From positions 17,458,531 to 17,522,530 of the forward strand of contig NC_052515.1 of the NCBI RefSeq assembly GCF_014356525.2: a DNA stretch of 64,000 nucleotides, read 5' to 3'. The DNA comes from Nilaparvata lugens (Eukaryota; Arthropoda; Insecta; Hemiptera; Delphacidae). Below the pieces are notes generated by a model. The model saw nothing but the letters and a program-made list of their open reading frames with translations. It was not told where the DNA came from and did no database searches. The position numbers and the translations under genes were made by a program. Positions 9,490 to 21,009 of this stretch are shown here, piece by piece; the stretch's first letter is position 1, and every line of letters begins with the position of its first letter.

Positions 9490-11860
9490 CTAATTTTCAA
9501 GCTCATGTTTGAATTGAGTGATTACATTTATTTTTATTAATCACATAATATTATGTGAACTCATGAATCTACAGGGATTACTCTTATGATTTTTTCACAT
9601 TGTTCTGTTTCAGGAGTTTTCAAGGCTTGTTCTGTAAGAAATTCCCAGAGGCTCAGTCATTTATAATTTGATAGACCCCCTAAAATTAAATGTCTATGTA
9701 AAGTTCTGAAGTAGGTCGATTCAAATTCTCTCTTGCCATTGCCTTTCTTTCAAAATATAAGCTTTTAACTAGCAATTCAATTACCAATAACATAATTCAA
9801 ACAAATCCACTCAACATTTCTAATTTTTTGAGTTGAAGATAAAGTTCAGTTAGGTTTAGTATTCATTTGGTTAGGTACTCTTCTCTTATTACAGCATTAC
9901 CTGGTATGCTCAATAAAAATTCTCAAATTATTATTTATGAATGTAATACTTAATGAATAGGGTACAGTTGTATGTGTATGTAAGGAAACAAATCATTAAA
10001 ATCCTCCTTATAACAATATTTTATGTAGGCCTATTGTTTTCAAAAAATGTTATAGGGTAATCAATGTTCTGGTATATGATATTTGACAGATGTTCAGTTT
10101 TGTTAAGTTAGGGTTAAGTTTGTTAAGATTAGGCATTACTTCCTTATTTGTAGCATAATCTCATGTAAATAACATTATTCAATGAATTAATATTTGGATA
10201 AATACATTTTATAACAGCTCACCAATTAACAAATTGTGTTAGTTATCCATATTGAATAAAAATATTATAATATATGTTGTCTAACGACAACAACTTGATT
10301 ATTTTTATTGATAATCGATATTCACAATGAGTGAGGTGAATGAAGCATATATGTTCAAAATAAAAATATAAAAATAAATAAGAACCTAGTATACATGAAT
10401 GTCTAACTCGTTTTCGGCAGTGACAAAAAAAACTAACCGAACCGAATTGTACTGTATATGTGTGAAACTAGCCTTATTTTTGCAATTCAATTTCTCACTT
10501 TTCAGTAGTAGGCACCAAATGATCATAGCAGAGAATAACCTAATTTTCCAATCTATCCTAAAATTTCCACTTTTCTCCTGTAAGCTCATTGAATAGTCAT
10601 ATCGTTGTTAAACTTTCTTTCTTAAAGCATAGGCTATAGTCCAGAATTAATTTGGCATACCTAACTTTTTACACAAGATCATTTCATTTTTTTAATTATA
10701 ACTATTCAAAATTATCTTTTGTTTATAATAATAATTTCCCAATACATAGGCCTATACTTCGATCTTTTTCTTTGCAATCCATTTAAATCCTCATTTGAAG
10801 CTGATACAATGATAGAACATTTCCCAATCCATGCATGAAAATCAATTGTATTCAACTGCCGTACTCTACTCACTAAAGAACCACTGGTTAGTATTGAAAC
10901 AGCGCTATTGTGTAATTTTCTTATATAGACTATTAATAATCATTAATTATAAAAATAATACGGAGCAGTACGTTATTCTTTTATTTATTTATTCAACAAT
11001 GACAAGAACAAGTCCAAGTCATTATAATCCTAATAAGAGATAGCCTAAATAGCAAAAAGTGACGCATTCCATGCAATGTATTAGCAAACGCTGATATTGT
11101 AATGTGGCCCTCCTATACGGTTATAGTAATATTGGTTTTATAAATAGATAACTTGTTACATAATACTAGCATTCTCCATTAAAAAATAATAATTATATTA
11201 TTACATGCATTTGTTTCATGTTACTATTAAAATCCATAATATAAGGTAGTTACTGTAAATTATGTTCGGTATTTCTGTGGTAGGTCATCAAAACTAAACG
11301 TTTGTGATACTTCACTATTAAATAAAAATAAAATGATCAAGTAGCTTTACTGGACTACATTGAATACCAATTATTAAACGTTTTAAAATAAAAACTAAAA
11401 AACGTATATTTTCTAGAAAAAGTATTTCATTTAATAAAGTTACGTAATATTTATAAATATTGTTTTGAATGTGTACTCTTCCAGGTCAGATGACAGGTAT
11501 CCAACCTTAGAATAGAAAAAAATCTTGAAAAATATTCAAGACTAAAAATCGATACGGAGTAAAAATATCAATATCTTCTACTGTCGACACTTGACATTAT
11601 CGGCTCGGCTTGGCTGTAATTGAACAATGAATGAAGTGAAACCATAACCTCAATCTTCTAACAAGAAGCCCTTTAAAAAAAACAGTTAAAAATATTATTT
11701 TTGTATAAATTTGAAAGTGTCGGGGCATTGATTTATAATAATAATAATGCAATATATTTTCGAAGTGATCTGGTTGGAATTCATAAATATATGATGTAGA
11801 TTACTGTTTGACAATTCTTCAAAAAAGGTGAGTTTTCAAAGTTTCATATTTAGTGTAAAA
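9490..11860. other. AT-rich non-coding stretch
   Basis: I see no gene or convincing element. A few stray TTAGG/TTAAG words persist to about 10140. The open frames near 10400-10590 and 10830-11040 have no recognisable motif and overlap on both strands, so I treat them as chance. Confidence 0.6.
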
Positions 11861-11861
11861 A

Positions 11862-11992
11862 TTTGATTTTTTGGTAAAAATTGGGCTTCCCAGTTTTATT
11901 TTGTTATCCTCTTTCATTTAAAAACAAAAATTGAGTAGATATCTCTAAAAATAGCTGAGATACAGAGTTCGCTCGCGCGGTAAAATTTAGCC
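11862..11992 (-). repeat. Inverted partner of the 4912-5037 repeat
   Basis: On the minus strand this encodes AKFYRASELCIS and then the same leader up to the GGGAAGC...CAAAAAATCA segment as the left copy. It lies just before the piggyBac transposase fossil. Because the match ends differently at each site, it is a dispersed fragment pair and not a clean terminal repeat of one element. Confidence 0.6.
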
Positions 11993-13739
11993 CAATGAGG
12001 AGTTGGAAACTGAAACTGTAGATGTATCTGACTCCCTCCCTGATTTTTATAAAAATAGCCTATAATACTCACTTCAAAGAAGGATATCAAGTGAAGGCAC
12101 AGAAACATTTCTATTTCACCTGATGAATTCACAACCAGCGTCAATGATGTTGAAGAACTGCTTTCACCAGTATGTTATTTTAAAAGATACATAACAGATG
12201 ATTTGTTTGATTTGATTTCGGAGATGACAAATATGTATGCATTACAGAATGGTAGGAATAATTTCAAACATTGCACACCTGAAGAAATTAAAACTCTGTT
12301 TGCTCTTCATATGATATTGTAGGCACACTAAAATTTCCAAGGATCCGGCTATATTGGGACACCACTTTGCAAATGAATGCTTTCACTGAACAGATGTCAA
12401 GAGACAGGTTTTCGAGCTACGGAGTAATCTTCATTTAGTAAATAATTTAGATAAACCCAACACCTGCACAGATAAGTTTTTCAAAGTACGACCAATATAT
12501 GACTGTGTCCGTGAGAGATGTTTAGAGCTTCAAGTTGAAGAAAACCTGTGTGTGGATGAAGCGATGATTCCCTTTACAGGAAGATCAAGTCTGAAGCAGT
12601 ATGTAAAAGGAAAGCCAACCCCCTGGGGAATTAAATTGTTCATGCTTTGTGGACAAAGTGGCAAAGCATATGATTTTATATTATATCAGGGTAGTTCTAC
12701 AGAGATTGATGACAAAGTTCAGAACATCTATGGCCTTGGTGGTAGTGTTGTACTCAAGTTATGTGAGCGAGTTGTTGGTAATGCTGGCCACAAACTGTTC
12801 TTTGACAATTTCTTTGGATCTTATCATTTATTTCAAGCATTGAAACAGAAGAAAATTTTTGCAGCTGGAACAGATTCTGTAAACCTCCTTTCATCTCTGA
12901 CAAAGATGCACTGAAAAAGGACAGAGGTACATCATTTGAAGTATCAAGCCTTGATGAAATTATTTTGGTGAAGTGGATAGATAATAAAATTGTTTCAATG
13001 GGTTCTAACTTTGTTGGTGTAGGAACAGTGGATCTCGTCAAACGCTGGGATAAGAAGGGGAAAAAATATATTGAGATAGAACGACCTGAAGTTGTTAAAT
13101 GTTACAATAAAGCAATGGGAGGTGTCAATCTTCACGACCAATTGATAAGTTATTATCGAATTTTTGTGAAGTCACGAAAGTGGACATTACGGTTGATTTT
13201 TCATGCAGTGGATTTTGCAATTGTTCAGAGTTGGCTTGAATATAGACGAGATGCTGACTCATTAAAGACACCAAAAAAGGAAATACTTGACCTATTGCAC
13301 TTTAGAATGAGAGTAGGGATGTCAATCCCGGGATCCCGAATCCCGGGATCCCGGTCCATTTTTTATACCTAACAATCCCGGGATTTTCGGGATTGGAAAC
13401 CTGGAATTGTGAATCACATTTTTCCAAAAACAATCCAATATGGAATTTATTTATGGTGATGAATATGAGTTTCTATAACTAATTTATTGTTCTAAGTGTT
13501 TGACTAATTCATTTTACAGGCACAGTCTACAGTTGCATATACATAATAATGATTGTATACTGTAGCCTACTCTTTACTGGCTTAATAGAATTCGCATTAT
13601 CAGTTCGCATAATTGGCAGAATGGTTGTTGATTGGTTGTTATGCCTCTACGTTTGTTTCTGTTTACACAGCACCACAATTACCGGTCTAGACAGTGGAAT
13701 ATTTCTATTTTTTTTTTTATTTACCGAGAATTCTTTACA

Positions 13740-14840
13740 GATAACAATCCAAATATTGATAAGTTACTCAACGACTTGGAGTCTTCCGAACGATTCATTG
13801 ACATCTACAACAATAATACTCTAATAGCAATAACTGATGTTACGAAGGACCTAGCCCTCCTGAAACAAGAATTCTTGGAGGACTTACAGACAACGAGTTC
13901 TTGGATTGAACAATATACATTGATAAGTCAGACATACAGATCTTTCGCGACCCGAATCTCAAAGTTAATATCCCTGGGAAGTGGTATAGCATCTTTATCC
14001 ACTCTTATTGGTGAAGAGTCGGCTATTGCAGCGACATCTCTTTTATTTGGAAAGGGAGTTTTTCCCAATGGAATATCTGCACCGATTCTTGTAAGACCTG
14101 TTACTATCAGTCTTGCACATGGCATCATGTGGCTAGAGCTTGAGTTTTCTAACCGAACACACTTTTTATATGGAAGAAAAAGTGGAGAGAAAAACTTATT
14201 CATTGAAAGACACACATCTGACAAGGTTTGCATTATGAAACAACCCAAGAAAGGTGGCATTACTTTCAAGGACCCGTTCTCAGGAAAAACTTATAGAGGT
14301 GGGCCTCTCAATTATAGGGAGTGTTTGGACAGTGGCAGATCATACCTCTGTGGGTATCAAACTTTCTTCAACGATGTACAGATTCTTGAGAGATGCTTAA
14401 AGGCTACAGGAAAGACAAAGAGAACTATTGGAAAGCGAGCGACGAGTTGGATCGATGAGTATGAGAAAGCACTGGAGGGCCTAAGGAACACCTCAGTAGT
14501 AGAAGATCACAATTCTCGGGAAACTACAGCCTTGGATGAGAGACTCAAAGTAGATATATTCAGAATGAGGGAAGAACTAAAAATTCTGGTTGCAGCACAC
14601 GACAAGCTGAAGGATGAAATTCGAAACTACTCAGCCAATCAACACCGTGATACTCTGCTCCACACCTTGATAAACACTATCACGACCTTCCTCTTAATAC
14701 TTCTTGTGCTTGTCGGAATTGCGATCCTCTTAAGAGGATGGTCATTTGTAAAACGCATAGGAGCCACACCGATCAACACACTGTTCCGGGATCATCGGGA
14801 GATCGCGGTGCCAACAACGGATCCCGACCTCCAAATCTAG
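13740..14840 (+). CDS. Endogenous viral-type membrane glycoprotein, ectodomain to tail
   Basis: The frame is open for about 365 codons from 13740 to the TAG at 14838; it formally extends upstream to 13632, but the first 35 codons look like spacer. Visible architecture: an N-terminal helical stretch, a hydrophobic Gly/Ala/Ser-rich segment at about 13960-14090, a Cys-containing ectodomain (14220-14400), a charged heptad-like helix (about 14530-14640), one hydrophobic membrane span (about 14660-14740) and a short cytoplasmic tail. This is the layout of a viral fusion or envelope glycoprotein. No signal peptide is visible, so the 5' part may be missing. I cannot fix the family; candidates are negative-strand RNA virus (jingchuvirus/mononegavirus-like) glycoproteins or insect retrovirus-like envelopes. 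The long intact frame is notable among otherwise decayed neighbours. Confidence 0.6.
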   Translation, partial: DNNPNIDKLLNDLESSERFIDIYNNNTLIAITDVTKDLALLKQEFLEDLQTTSSWIEQYTLISQTYRSFATRISKLISLGSGIASLSTLIGEESAIAATSLLFGKGVFPNGISAPILVRPVTISLAHGIMWLELEFSNRTHFLYGRKSGEKNLFIERHTSDKVCIMKQPKKGGITFKDPFSGKTYRGGPLNYRECLDSGRSYLCGYQTFFNDVQILERCLKATGKTKRTIGKRATSWIDEYEKALEGLRNTSVVEDHNSRETTALDERLKVDIFRMREELKILVAAHDKLKDEIRNYSANQHRDTLLHTLINTITTFLLILLVLVGIAILLRGWSFVKRIGATPINTLFRDHREIAVPTTDPDLQI

Positions 14841-14953
14841 CCGCACAATTGGGTAAGAACTAAGTAGCAAAGCTACTTTTAGGAATCATTCAAAACTATG
14901 GGTAAAAAAAACAGAAATACATTGGCATAATATTTAGAAAAAGATAGGATAAA

Positions 14954-15280
14954 ATGGCAACTCGCTATGTATCACCACCTGATGCTCATCTATCTCTTCC
15001 TATCACCATAGAAGAATGTGTAGATTTACTACAGTTCAGCATCGACAGCGCATGCCCCCTCCATAAGCCCCTTTGTCTTATTAGGGATGATAAGAAGATT
15101 ACAAAACACATATACTCCACATGCAAGAGTCCCTGGGATTGCCTTATTCGTTGGGTCCGGTCTGTGCCTCTCCTAGCCACCGATGTCTGCTTTAGTGAGC
15201 TGTTTTGTGCTGCAGTTGAATGTGCTATAGCCGACACTACGTTTACTCTCCAAGACGGAGTGGTTTTGAACCGAATCTAA
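14954..15280 (+). CDS. Small ORF downstream of the glycoprotein, unknown
   Basis: The ATG at 14954 opens 108 codons ending in TAA. The product is Cys-rich (eight cysteines), has no membrane span, and I recognise no family. It follows the glycoprotein by 113 bp. In that gap 14897-14914 reads TATGGGTAAAAAAAACAG, which resembles the A-run gene-end signals between genes of negative-strand RNA viruses. That would fit a captured bicistronic viral segment, but it is inference. Confidence 0.4.
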   Translation: MATRYVSPPDAHLSLPITIEECVDLLQFSIDSACPLHKPLCLIRDDKKITKHIYSTCKSPWDCLIRWVRSVPLLATDVCFSELFCAAVECAIADTTFTLQDGVVLNRI

Positions 15281-16775
15281 TATCCTAAAGATTTAGAAGA
15301 ATACTTCAGACTTAAGCTCAGAGCTGATGAGATTAAAGACACTCTACGTCAAATCTACTATTTGCAATAGTGCTGATGGCATTTCCTTGAAATGCATTCT
15401 GAACTTTGAAAAGACTTCAGAAATCAGAAATAAAAAAGCACGATTCACTCACTGTCTAATTATTCCTCTCCTCTTCTCTTTCTCTATCATAAGTAGAATA
15501 TCTAGTTGAAGTAAATATTATAGTTGCTCTACGAAATTTCATTTAGTAATGTGTAGTGGTTCAGCTTTCACAGTGGTTTGGTCGGTATGGCGTTACTGTT
15601 TTACAAAAAGTATTCTATTTTATTATTAATATTATTAATTCAAGTGATATCAATTCACTTTAAAGTATTTGACGTAATTAAAGTGTGAGCTCTATCCCGT
15701 CCTGATGTAGGATAGAAATGCTTTTGTCTTCATAAAAAAGACTCTGATTAGAGTTATCTTGCTTTCCTCAGTTCTCACTATCATCTAGGATACAGCAAAT
15801 TCAAGGTGGGACATGAAATAAAACAGTTACTCCTATAATCTTGAAAACATTTATAGAAATAGAATGTTCAATTTTAATATTATTCCCAAATATATTTTTT
15901 CATTTTAATAATAGCCTCTCCCTCTTTAATGGTCCCTTTTTCCTCTACACACACTGTTACTGAACATGTAATTGAGGGGGAACAATTGGTTAAAAATGCA
16001 TTAAACTGATTTTTGACAATCCCGGGATCCCGGGATTGATATTGGATAATCCCGAAATACCGGGATTGGAAATCAGTCCCGGGATTGACATCCCTAAATG
16101 AGAGTAAGTGATGGTTTGCTACACTTTGGAAGAAATGTACACTTGAAGAAACGTGGTCGTCCAGGTAGTTCATCGCAATCATCTATGCAAGTAAAGAAAA
16201 CCCGAGGAGAAGTCAGACCAGCAAAAGAAATTCAATTTGACTCTATAGACCACTTACCGCAGCATGATAATGTCCCACAACCCATCCGATGTAAATTCCC
16301 ACAGTGCAACGGGAAATCAAGGGTGAAATGCATGAAATGTGGAGTTCACTTGTGTCTGAACAAAGACAGAAACTGTTTTGTGGCATTTCATACAAAGTAA
16401 TATCGAAAGTGTCTATGGACTTATGTTTATATTCCAGACTTTTTTATTCAAGTTTAGTACTATTACATTATAATTTTTGCGTTATTCATATTATTTTTTA
16501 TTTAGTATTACTCATTAAAGGCAATTAATACACACTTCAAGTTCTCAGTAATTCAAGTAATTTCCAGTACATAGATCTCAAAAACTTTCTAAGGATATCA
16601 ATTTTGATAAAATAATCCACAAATTCAACAACAATATAGCACATTAATAAATTGAGTGACAATTCAGTGTGATTCAGTGTGTCTAACATCAGTGAGAGAT
16701 ATCAGGCAGTAACGGCTTCAGTGAGTACTATTATCTTTATTATTTTACTATTGATGAAAAAATTTACTATTGGAA

Positions 16776-16800
16776 CCCAATGTCCTCATTTGAGGACATT
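16776..16800. repeat. Palindromic terminus-like motif CCCAATGTCCTCA...
   Basis: AATGTCCTCA at 16779 is inverted as TGAGGACATT ending at 16800, with two bases between. It resembles the ends of the inverted-repeat element at 4319-4669. Its position about 375 bp after the piggyBac stop codon makes it a candidate 3' end of that element, though no TTAA adjoins it. Confidence 0.4.
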
Positions 16801-16984
16801 GCAGTAAAATTTAGAAAATTTGACAAATTTAAAAAAAATGTATTAGAAATTCATAAAAAATAGAGGATTTCAAAAATGAGAACAGAAAATTTGTAACTTT
16901 TATCATTAGGTTTGAAAGGGTTTAAAAACCCAATCACCTTCTCAGTCGATTTAACTTATATATAATTATATATGATAGAAACAT

Positions 16985-17690
16985 AGAAACAATATAATAT
17001 TATCTTATTATTTTGCAATTATATAGTATTATTTCTTATACCATTTTCATGATTTTTTTTTTTTTTTTTTTCATTCATAATTCAAAATCATCCTTGATCT
17101 TTACTTTCTAATGTCTAGAGCCAACATATTAAATAATGATTTCTCAATATTCTATACAGTTCTGTCATGTTGAACTTTATTGTTCTGGATTAAAAACAAT
17201 TAAACATGTACAAGATTTGGAATTTTATGACATTCCTGGCATAGCATCTTAGATGTAATCTAGCAGTTTTTAGTGCTAGTCCTTCAAAATGTATCCTGAC
17301 ACTATATGAACAATTAAATTTCATGGTTCAAAATACAGTATCAGTATGAGATAGTATTTAAAATGCATATTCCGAATCTTGATCACCTTTTTTTTTGAAA
17401 ATAATCATCTTGATCCGAAACAGGCCACTTTTGAGACTAGTAATGAAATATAGCCTATTATTTTTTGTATTAGTGAGTTGGGGAAATGACTGTTGCAGGT
17501 TTCGGGGTAAGCTGTAGTGAGAGGAAATACCAAAATATAGCAGGTGATAAGGGAGAAGATTGCTTAGCAAAATTTCGGCATTGTTCAATTCCCAACTTCT
17601 GATGACCATACATTTCATCTGTTGGGAGCCAGCGCAGCAGTGATTGAACCTGTTGATTCCAGAGTCGGAGAGCATAATTATTGTTCAACT
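16985..17690. repeat. Non-coding repeat, copy 1 of a dispersed pair
   Basis: Aligns by eye with 18515-19190 in the same orientation (about 1.52 kb apart), with perhaps 10-15% divergence and small indels. Shared landmarks are TTTCTAATGTCTA, CCTTCAAAATGTATCCTGA and GAGAGGAAATACCAAAAT. There is no open frame common to both copies, so the frames seen here are not genes. A T-run lies at 17054-17071. Confidence 0.75.
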
Positions 17691-17743
17691 TATTCATAAG
17701 GGGGAAAGAAATGCAATCATCTTTTCAAAGTTATTGACTGAGT

Positions 17744-18340
17744 TTGTTGAAAAAGAGCTCCATGAAAGTGACAGGTAACAGAATATTTTTCCCAGACATG
17801 AAAACACTTAGGATGATTGTTCCATCAGAGAGAATAAAATTAAAAAGTAAAATAGACCAAGAAGAAACTGAAATACTGATGAAAATTTGGGACACTTCCA
17901 AGCATAATGTGTTTTTAGTCCCAGTACACAATCGGTTATATCTGATGATGCATTGTCTGAAGATGAAGGAAAAGAATTTAAGGATCTATTATTTGCTTAC
18001 CAAAGTAAAGAAATGGAAGATCTTTATAATAGATATGGTGCAAACACAATAATGCATGATGCAACTTAAAAAATCTGTAAGTATGCCATTCCATTGTACT
18101 TTGTTGTAGTGGAAGCAAATGTTAATTATCAAGTGGTTGCTGCTTTTGTTGCTTTTTATTAGGCGTAAAAAAGGGGAGAAAAGGGGTTCTGAGGTAAACC
18201 AGGTAGGATACAAAACACTGAAAAAGGTTAAAAAATCTAATGGACTCAGTTCTCTCAAGAGAAAGCACTTGCAAGAAATGGAACGTTTCATGTCTCTTCT
18301 TGACAGAGAATATTACAAGGCAATTTTAAGTACAAATTGA
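17744..18340 (+). pseudogene. Decayed fragment resembling a SWIM/CARF-type MULE-derived protein
   Basis: One frame (17760-17930) gives FFPDMKTLRMIVPS ... KIDQEE. A shifted frame at about 18030-18160 gives NTIMHDAT, a stop, then LYFVVVEANVNYQVVAAFV. The order and spacing recall insect proteins with a MULE-like DDE domain (MTDATYKT..LPLFF..V.TNV-Y). Several frame breaks exist. Sequence from 18165 to 18340 is basic and unassigned. It lies between the two copies of the non-coding repeat. Family assignment is tentative. Confidence 0.35.
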
Positions 18341-18514
18341 AACTGTAATTTTATTTTCAGACACAACAATAATGTCTAAATTGATTTATATTCTGAACAA
18401 TATAATTATTATCTTATTATTTTGCAATCGTATACTATTATTCCATATACCATTTTCATGATTTGTTATTGGGAATTATTTGGAAAATAATTTGTCATTA
18501 TTTTTTTATATTCT

Positions 18515-19190
18515 GAACAATATAATTATTATCTTATTATTTTGCAATTGTATACTATTATTTCATATACCATTTTCATGATTTGTTATAGTTTTTAATT
18601 CATGATTCGAAATCAAACATGATCTTTAATTTCTAATGTCTATAGCCAAAATATTGAACCATGATTTCTCAATATTTAATATAGTTCCAACTGCCATGTT
18701 GAACTATATTGTTGTGTATTAAAATACGTTCAAGATTTGGAATTTTATGACATTCTTGCCAAAGGATCTTAGATGTTATCTAGCAGTTAGTGCTAATCCT
18801 TCAAAATGTATCCTGATACTATGTAAACAATTAAATTTGATGGTTGAAAATAAAGTATCAGTATAAGATAGTATTTAAAATGCCTATTCCAATTTTTGAT
18901 CACATTTTTTAAAAAAATAATTATCTTGATATGAAACAGGCTACTTTTGAGACTAGTAATAAAATATAGCCTACTATTATTTTTTTGTATTAGTGGGTTT
19001 GGGAAATGACTGTTGCAGTTTTTGCAGCTGACTCCAGTCAGCTGGAGTGAGAGGAAATACCAAAATTCAGCAGGTGATAAGGGAGAAGATTTCTCATCAC
19101 GATTCCATCGAAAAAGGGTATTGTTCAAATTCCCAACTTCTGATGACCATAAATTTCAAATGTTGGGAGCCAGCGCATCAGTGATTCCAG
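18515..19190. repeat. Non-coding repeat, copy 2 of a dispersed pair
   Basis: Counterpart of 16985-17690. Its first 80 bp (ACAATATAATTATTATCTTATTATTTTGC) also occur a third time at about 18393-18470. The copy ends where the hAT terminus at 19196 begins; the other copy continues through that point, so 19190-19196 marks an insertion junction. Confidence 0.75.
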
Positions 19191-19814
19191 AGTCACAGGC
19201 CCCATTTTATATATGGGCTGACTGGGCTATAGCCCAGAGCGGAAGATATTTGGGGGCGCCAAATATTTGGGGTCCCAAATTCCCATTTTATAAAATCTCT
19301 TTTATTTGCTTATTTGTTACATTCCACTGTAGAGAAAATTTATATTTGGAAACTACTACTCTGTAGCCGCAAAAATTATTCTGTTTCGGTTAGCTACTGA
19401 CTGAATATTGACGTATTTATTCAGTACTAAATGTTTGTTGAAATAGAATAGAGAGAAAGAGCGACAAAAAGAGCACACTTCATTGCAAGGAAAGTAAACA
19501 AACAGTAGACTAACAGGAATTTTTATGCTCTCCGCTGCTGACTCATTGTCTAGACGTCTAGACCTAGACAATCTACCCTTCCCTACCCCCGCTCCGCACA
19601 ACCACCGTCAAGAAATCGTCAAATTGATCAGTCGACAGCTAAATCGCGAACGGGCTTGTTCATTACCGTAGGCGTAGTTCAGTCTCCTATTTTATGTGTT
19701 GAAACACGGTTTGTGAGTTGAATCGTGGATTCGTGGTTTGTGTTTTGATAATGTTTGTGTTCATTGGCATTCATCAGATTTATTTTATATTCACAAAATA
19801 ATAATTATATAACA

Positions 19815-20998
19815 ATGAATAAAAAGTTGAGTGGTGCGGAATTTAAGAAGAGAGCTGCGAAAAGACTAAGTGATGAAAAGGAACTGTTGAGAAAAGTACC
19901 AAAAATCAATTGCTTTTTTAAAACCCCTTCGTCTAGTTCATCCAGTGAGACTGGCGCTCTTCCACTCTCTCCTGTAATGTCTTCCAACAGCCACAGTATC
20001 TATAATGAACATTTTTTTAAAACACCTTCGTCCAGTTTGTCTAGTGAGACCGAGGCTCTTCCACTTTCCCTTGTAACATCTTTCCCCTGTAACAGCGACA
20101 GTATAGGTAATGAACAATCAGAAACTGCAAACTTGTCCTTGTGTAATGAATTTTTACTGGAAGACCCTGCATCTTGGAAAACTTGTGATCCTCTGGTTAT
20201 TGAAACCATTATTGAAAAAACACCCAAACAAAACTTCAATGCAGATTTTTCAAAGTCCGAGTGGATTTATTCTGATCAAAAACGTACTTTGTCTGTTAAT
20301 TTTTTTAAATGTGTGCTTCCTAATGGAGAGACATACACTAGGGACTGGCTGATGTTCTCCCAATCAACTGGAAAGTTGTATTGCATTCCCTGCTGCCTCT
20401 TCCACAGCAAGAAAACTAACTTTTGTTCTGGTTTTAATGACTGGAAGCATGGCCAAAACCTGATCAAACATCATGAACAGTCAGCTGACCACAGACGTAA
20501 CATGCTTACTTACATTACCAGAAGGTCTTATGGAAATTATAAAAGCTCTTCCTGAAAAATCAACTGTAGATAAAATATCTTTGGGCAAACAGAAAGCTAC
20601 CAACATCATCGGGAATGTTTTTCAATGAAAACCTGATCAATATATTAAAAGACAATTTTTTTCTGTTTACATAGATGAAACGACAGATGTTAGTACAAAA
20701 AAAAACAGTTAGTAGTGATGATCAGTTACAGTGATAATTTTGAAACAAAGGTGATTTGATAGATATTGTTGATTGCCCTGATGGAACTGCTCATACTTTG
20801 TATACAAAACTGATTGACACACTGAAAGAAACCAATGTGCCACTTGAAAATTGGATTGGCTTCTGTGCTGACACTACAGCAACTATGATGGGGCAGCACC
20901 ATTCTGTTTCAACATTGATTCAGAAAAATCATCCACATGTGTTGATAACCAAATGTGCTTGTCATATTATGATACTCTTGGTATCAAATTATGCATAT
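19815..20998 (+). pseudogene. hAT transposase (TTF-type zinc finger, DUF4371-like), N-terminal half
   Basis: The ATG at 19815 starts MNKKLSGAEFKKRA. A Ser-rich linker is internally duplicated (FKTPSSS..SSET.ALPLS, twice, 19918-20070). The TTF-like finger reads YTRDWLMFS...LYCIPCCLF...HEQSADHRR (about 20335-20500). A shift near 20525 ends the frame at 20555. The core resumes broken: FSVYIDETTDVSTK with the first catalytic Asp near 20672, then WIGFCADTTATMMG with a second Asp near 20870, then ITKCACHIMIL. About 50-100 residues are missing between the finger and the core. Homology stops near 20998 at the insert. Confidence 0.8.
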
Positions 20999-21009
20999 CG
21001 TCGGCTAAA

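Larger units (their letters stand above)
13314..16096. mobile_element. hAT-type element carrying a viral-type glycoprotein ORF
   Basis: The element is 2,783 bp. Both ends read inward as TAGGGATGTCAATCCCGGGA (left 13314-13333, right 16077-16096), followed by further AATCCCGGGATT words at both termini (13333-13400 and 16015-16075). AATGAGAG is repeated directly outside at 13306-13313 and 16097-16104, a perfect 8-bp target duplication as made by hAT transposases. No hAT transposase is found inside; instead 13740-15280 holds viral-type reading frames. 13400-13735 and 15290-16010 show no gene. It is inserted within the piggyBac coding region. Confidence 0.88.
12090..16403 (+). pseudogene. piggyBac-type transposase split by a hAT element
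   Basis: Coding homology runs 12090-13313 and resumes at 16105-16400. It starts with FDLISEMTNMYALQ and includes VDEAMIPFTGRSS (first catalytic Asp at 12555), LFFDNFF (second Asp at 12804) and YNKAMGGVNLHDQ. In that last block the usual GGVD Asp is Asn, so a catalytic residue is lost. The C-terminal cysteine-rich finger is C-x4-C ... C-x2-C-x4-C at about 16290-16390. Frame breaks occur near 12320 (TAG) and 12400, and about 12890. Removing the 13314-16096 insertion and one 8-bp repeat joins the reading frame cleanly, so that insertion came after the ORF existed. Downstream, 16401-16775 is non-coding 3' sequence. Confidence 0.85.

Noticed and set aside
10386..11043. Small genes in the AT-rich stretch
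   Set aside because: Overlapping frames on both strands, no motif, no repeat partner, composition like the spacer.
13928..14269. 113-residue minus-strand frame
   Set aside because: Lies opposite the glycoprotein ORF and has no motif.
19356..19601. 81-residue minus-strand frame
   Set aside because: Lies in the non-coding leader of the hAT element and has no recognisable domain.
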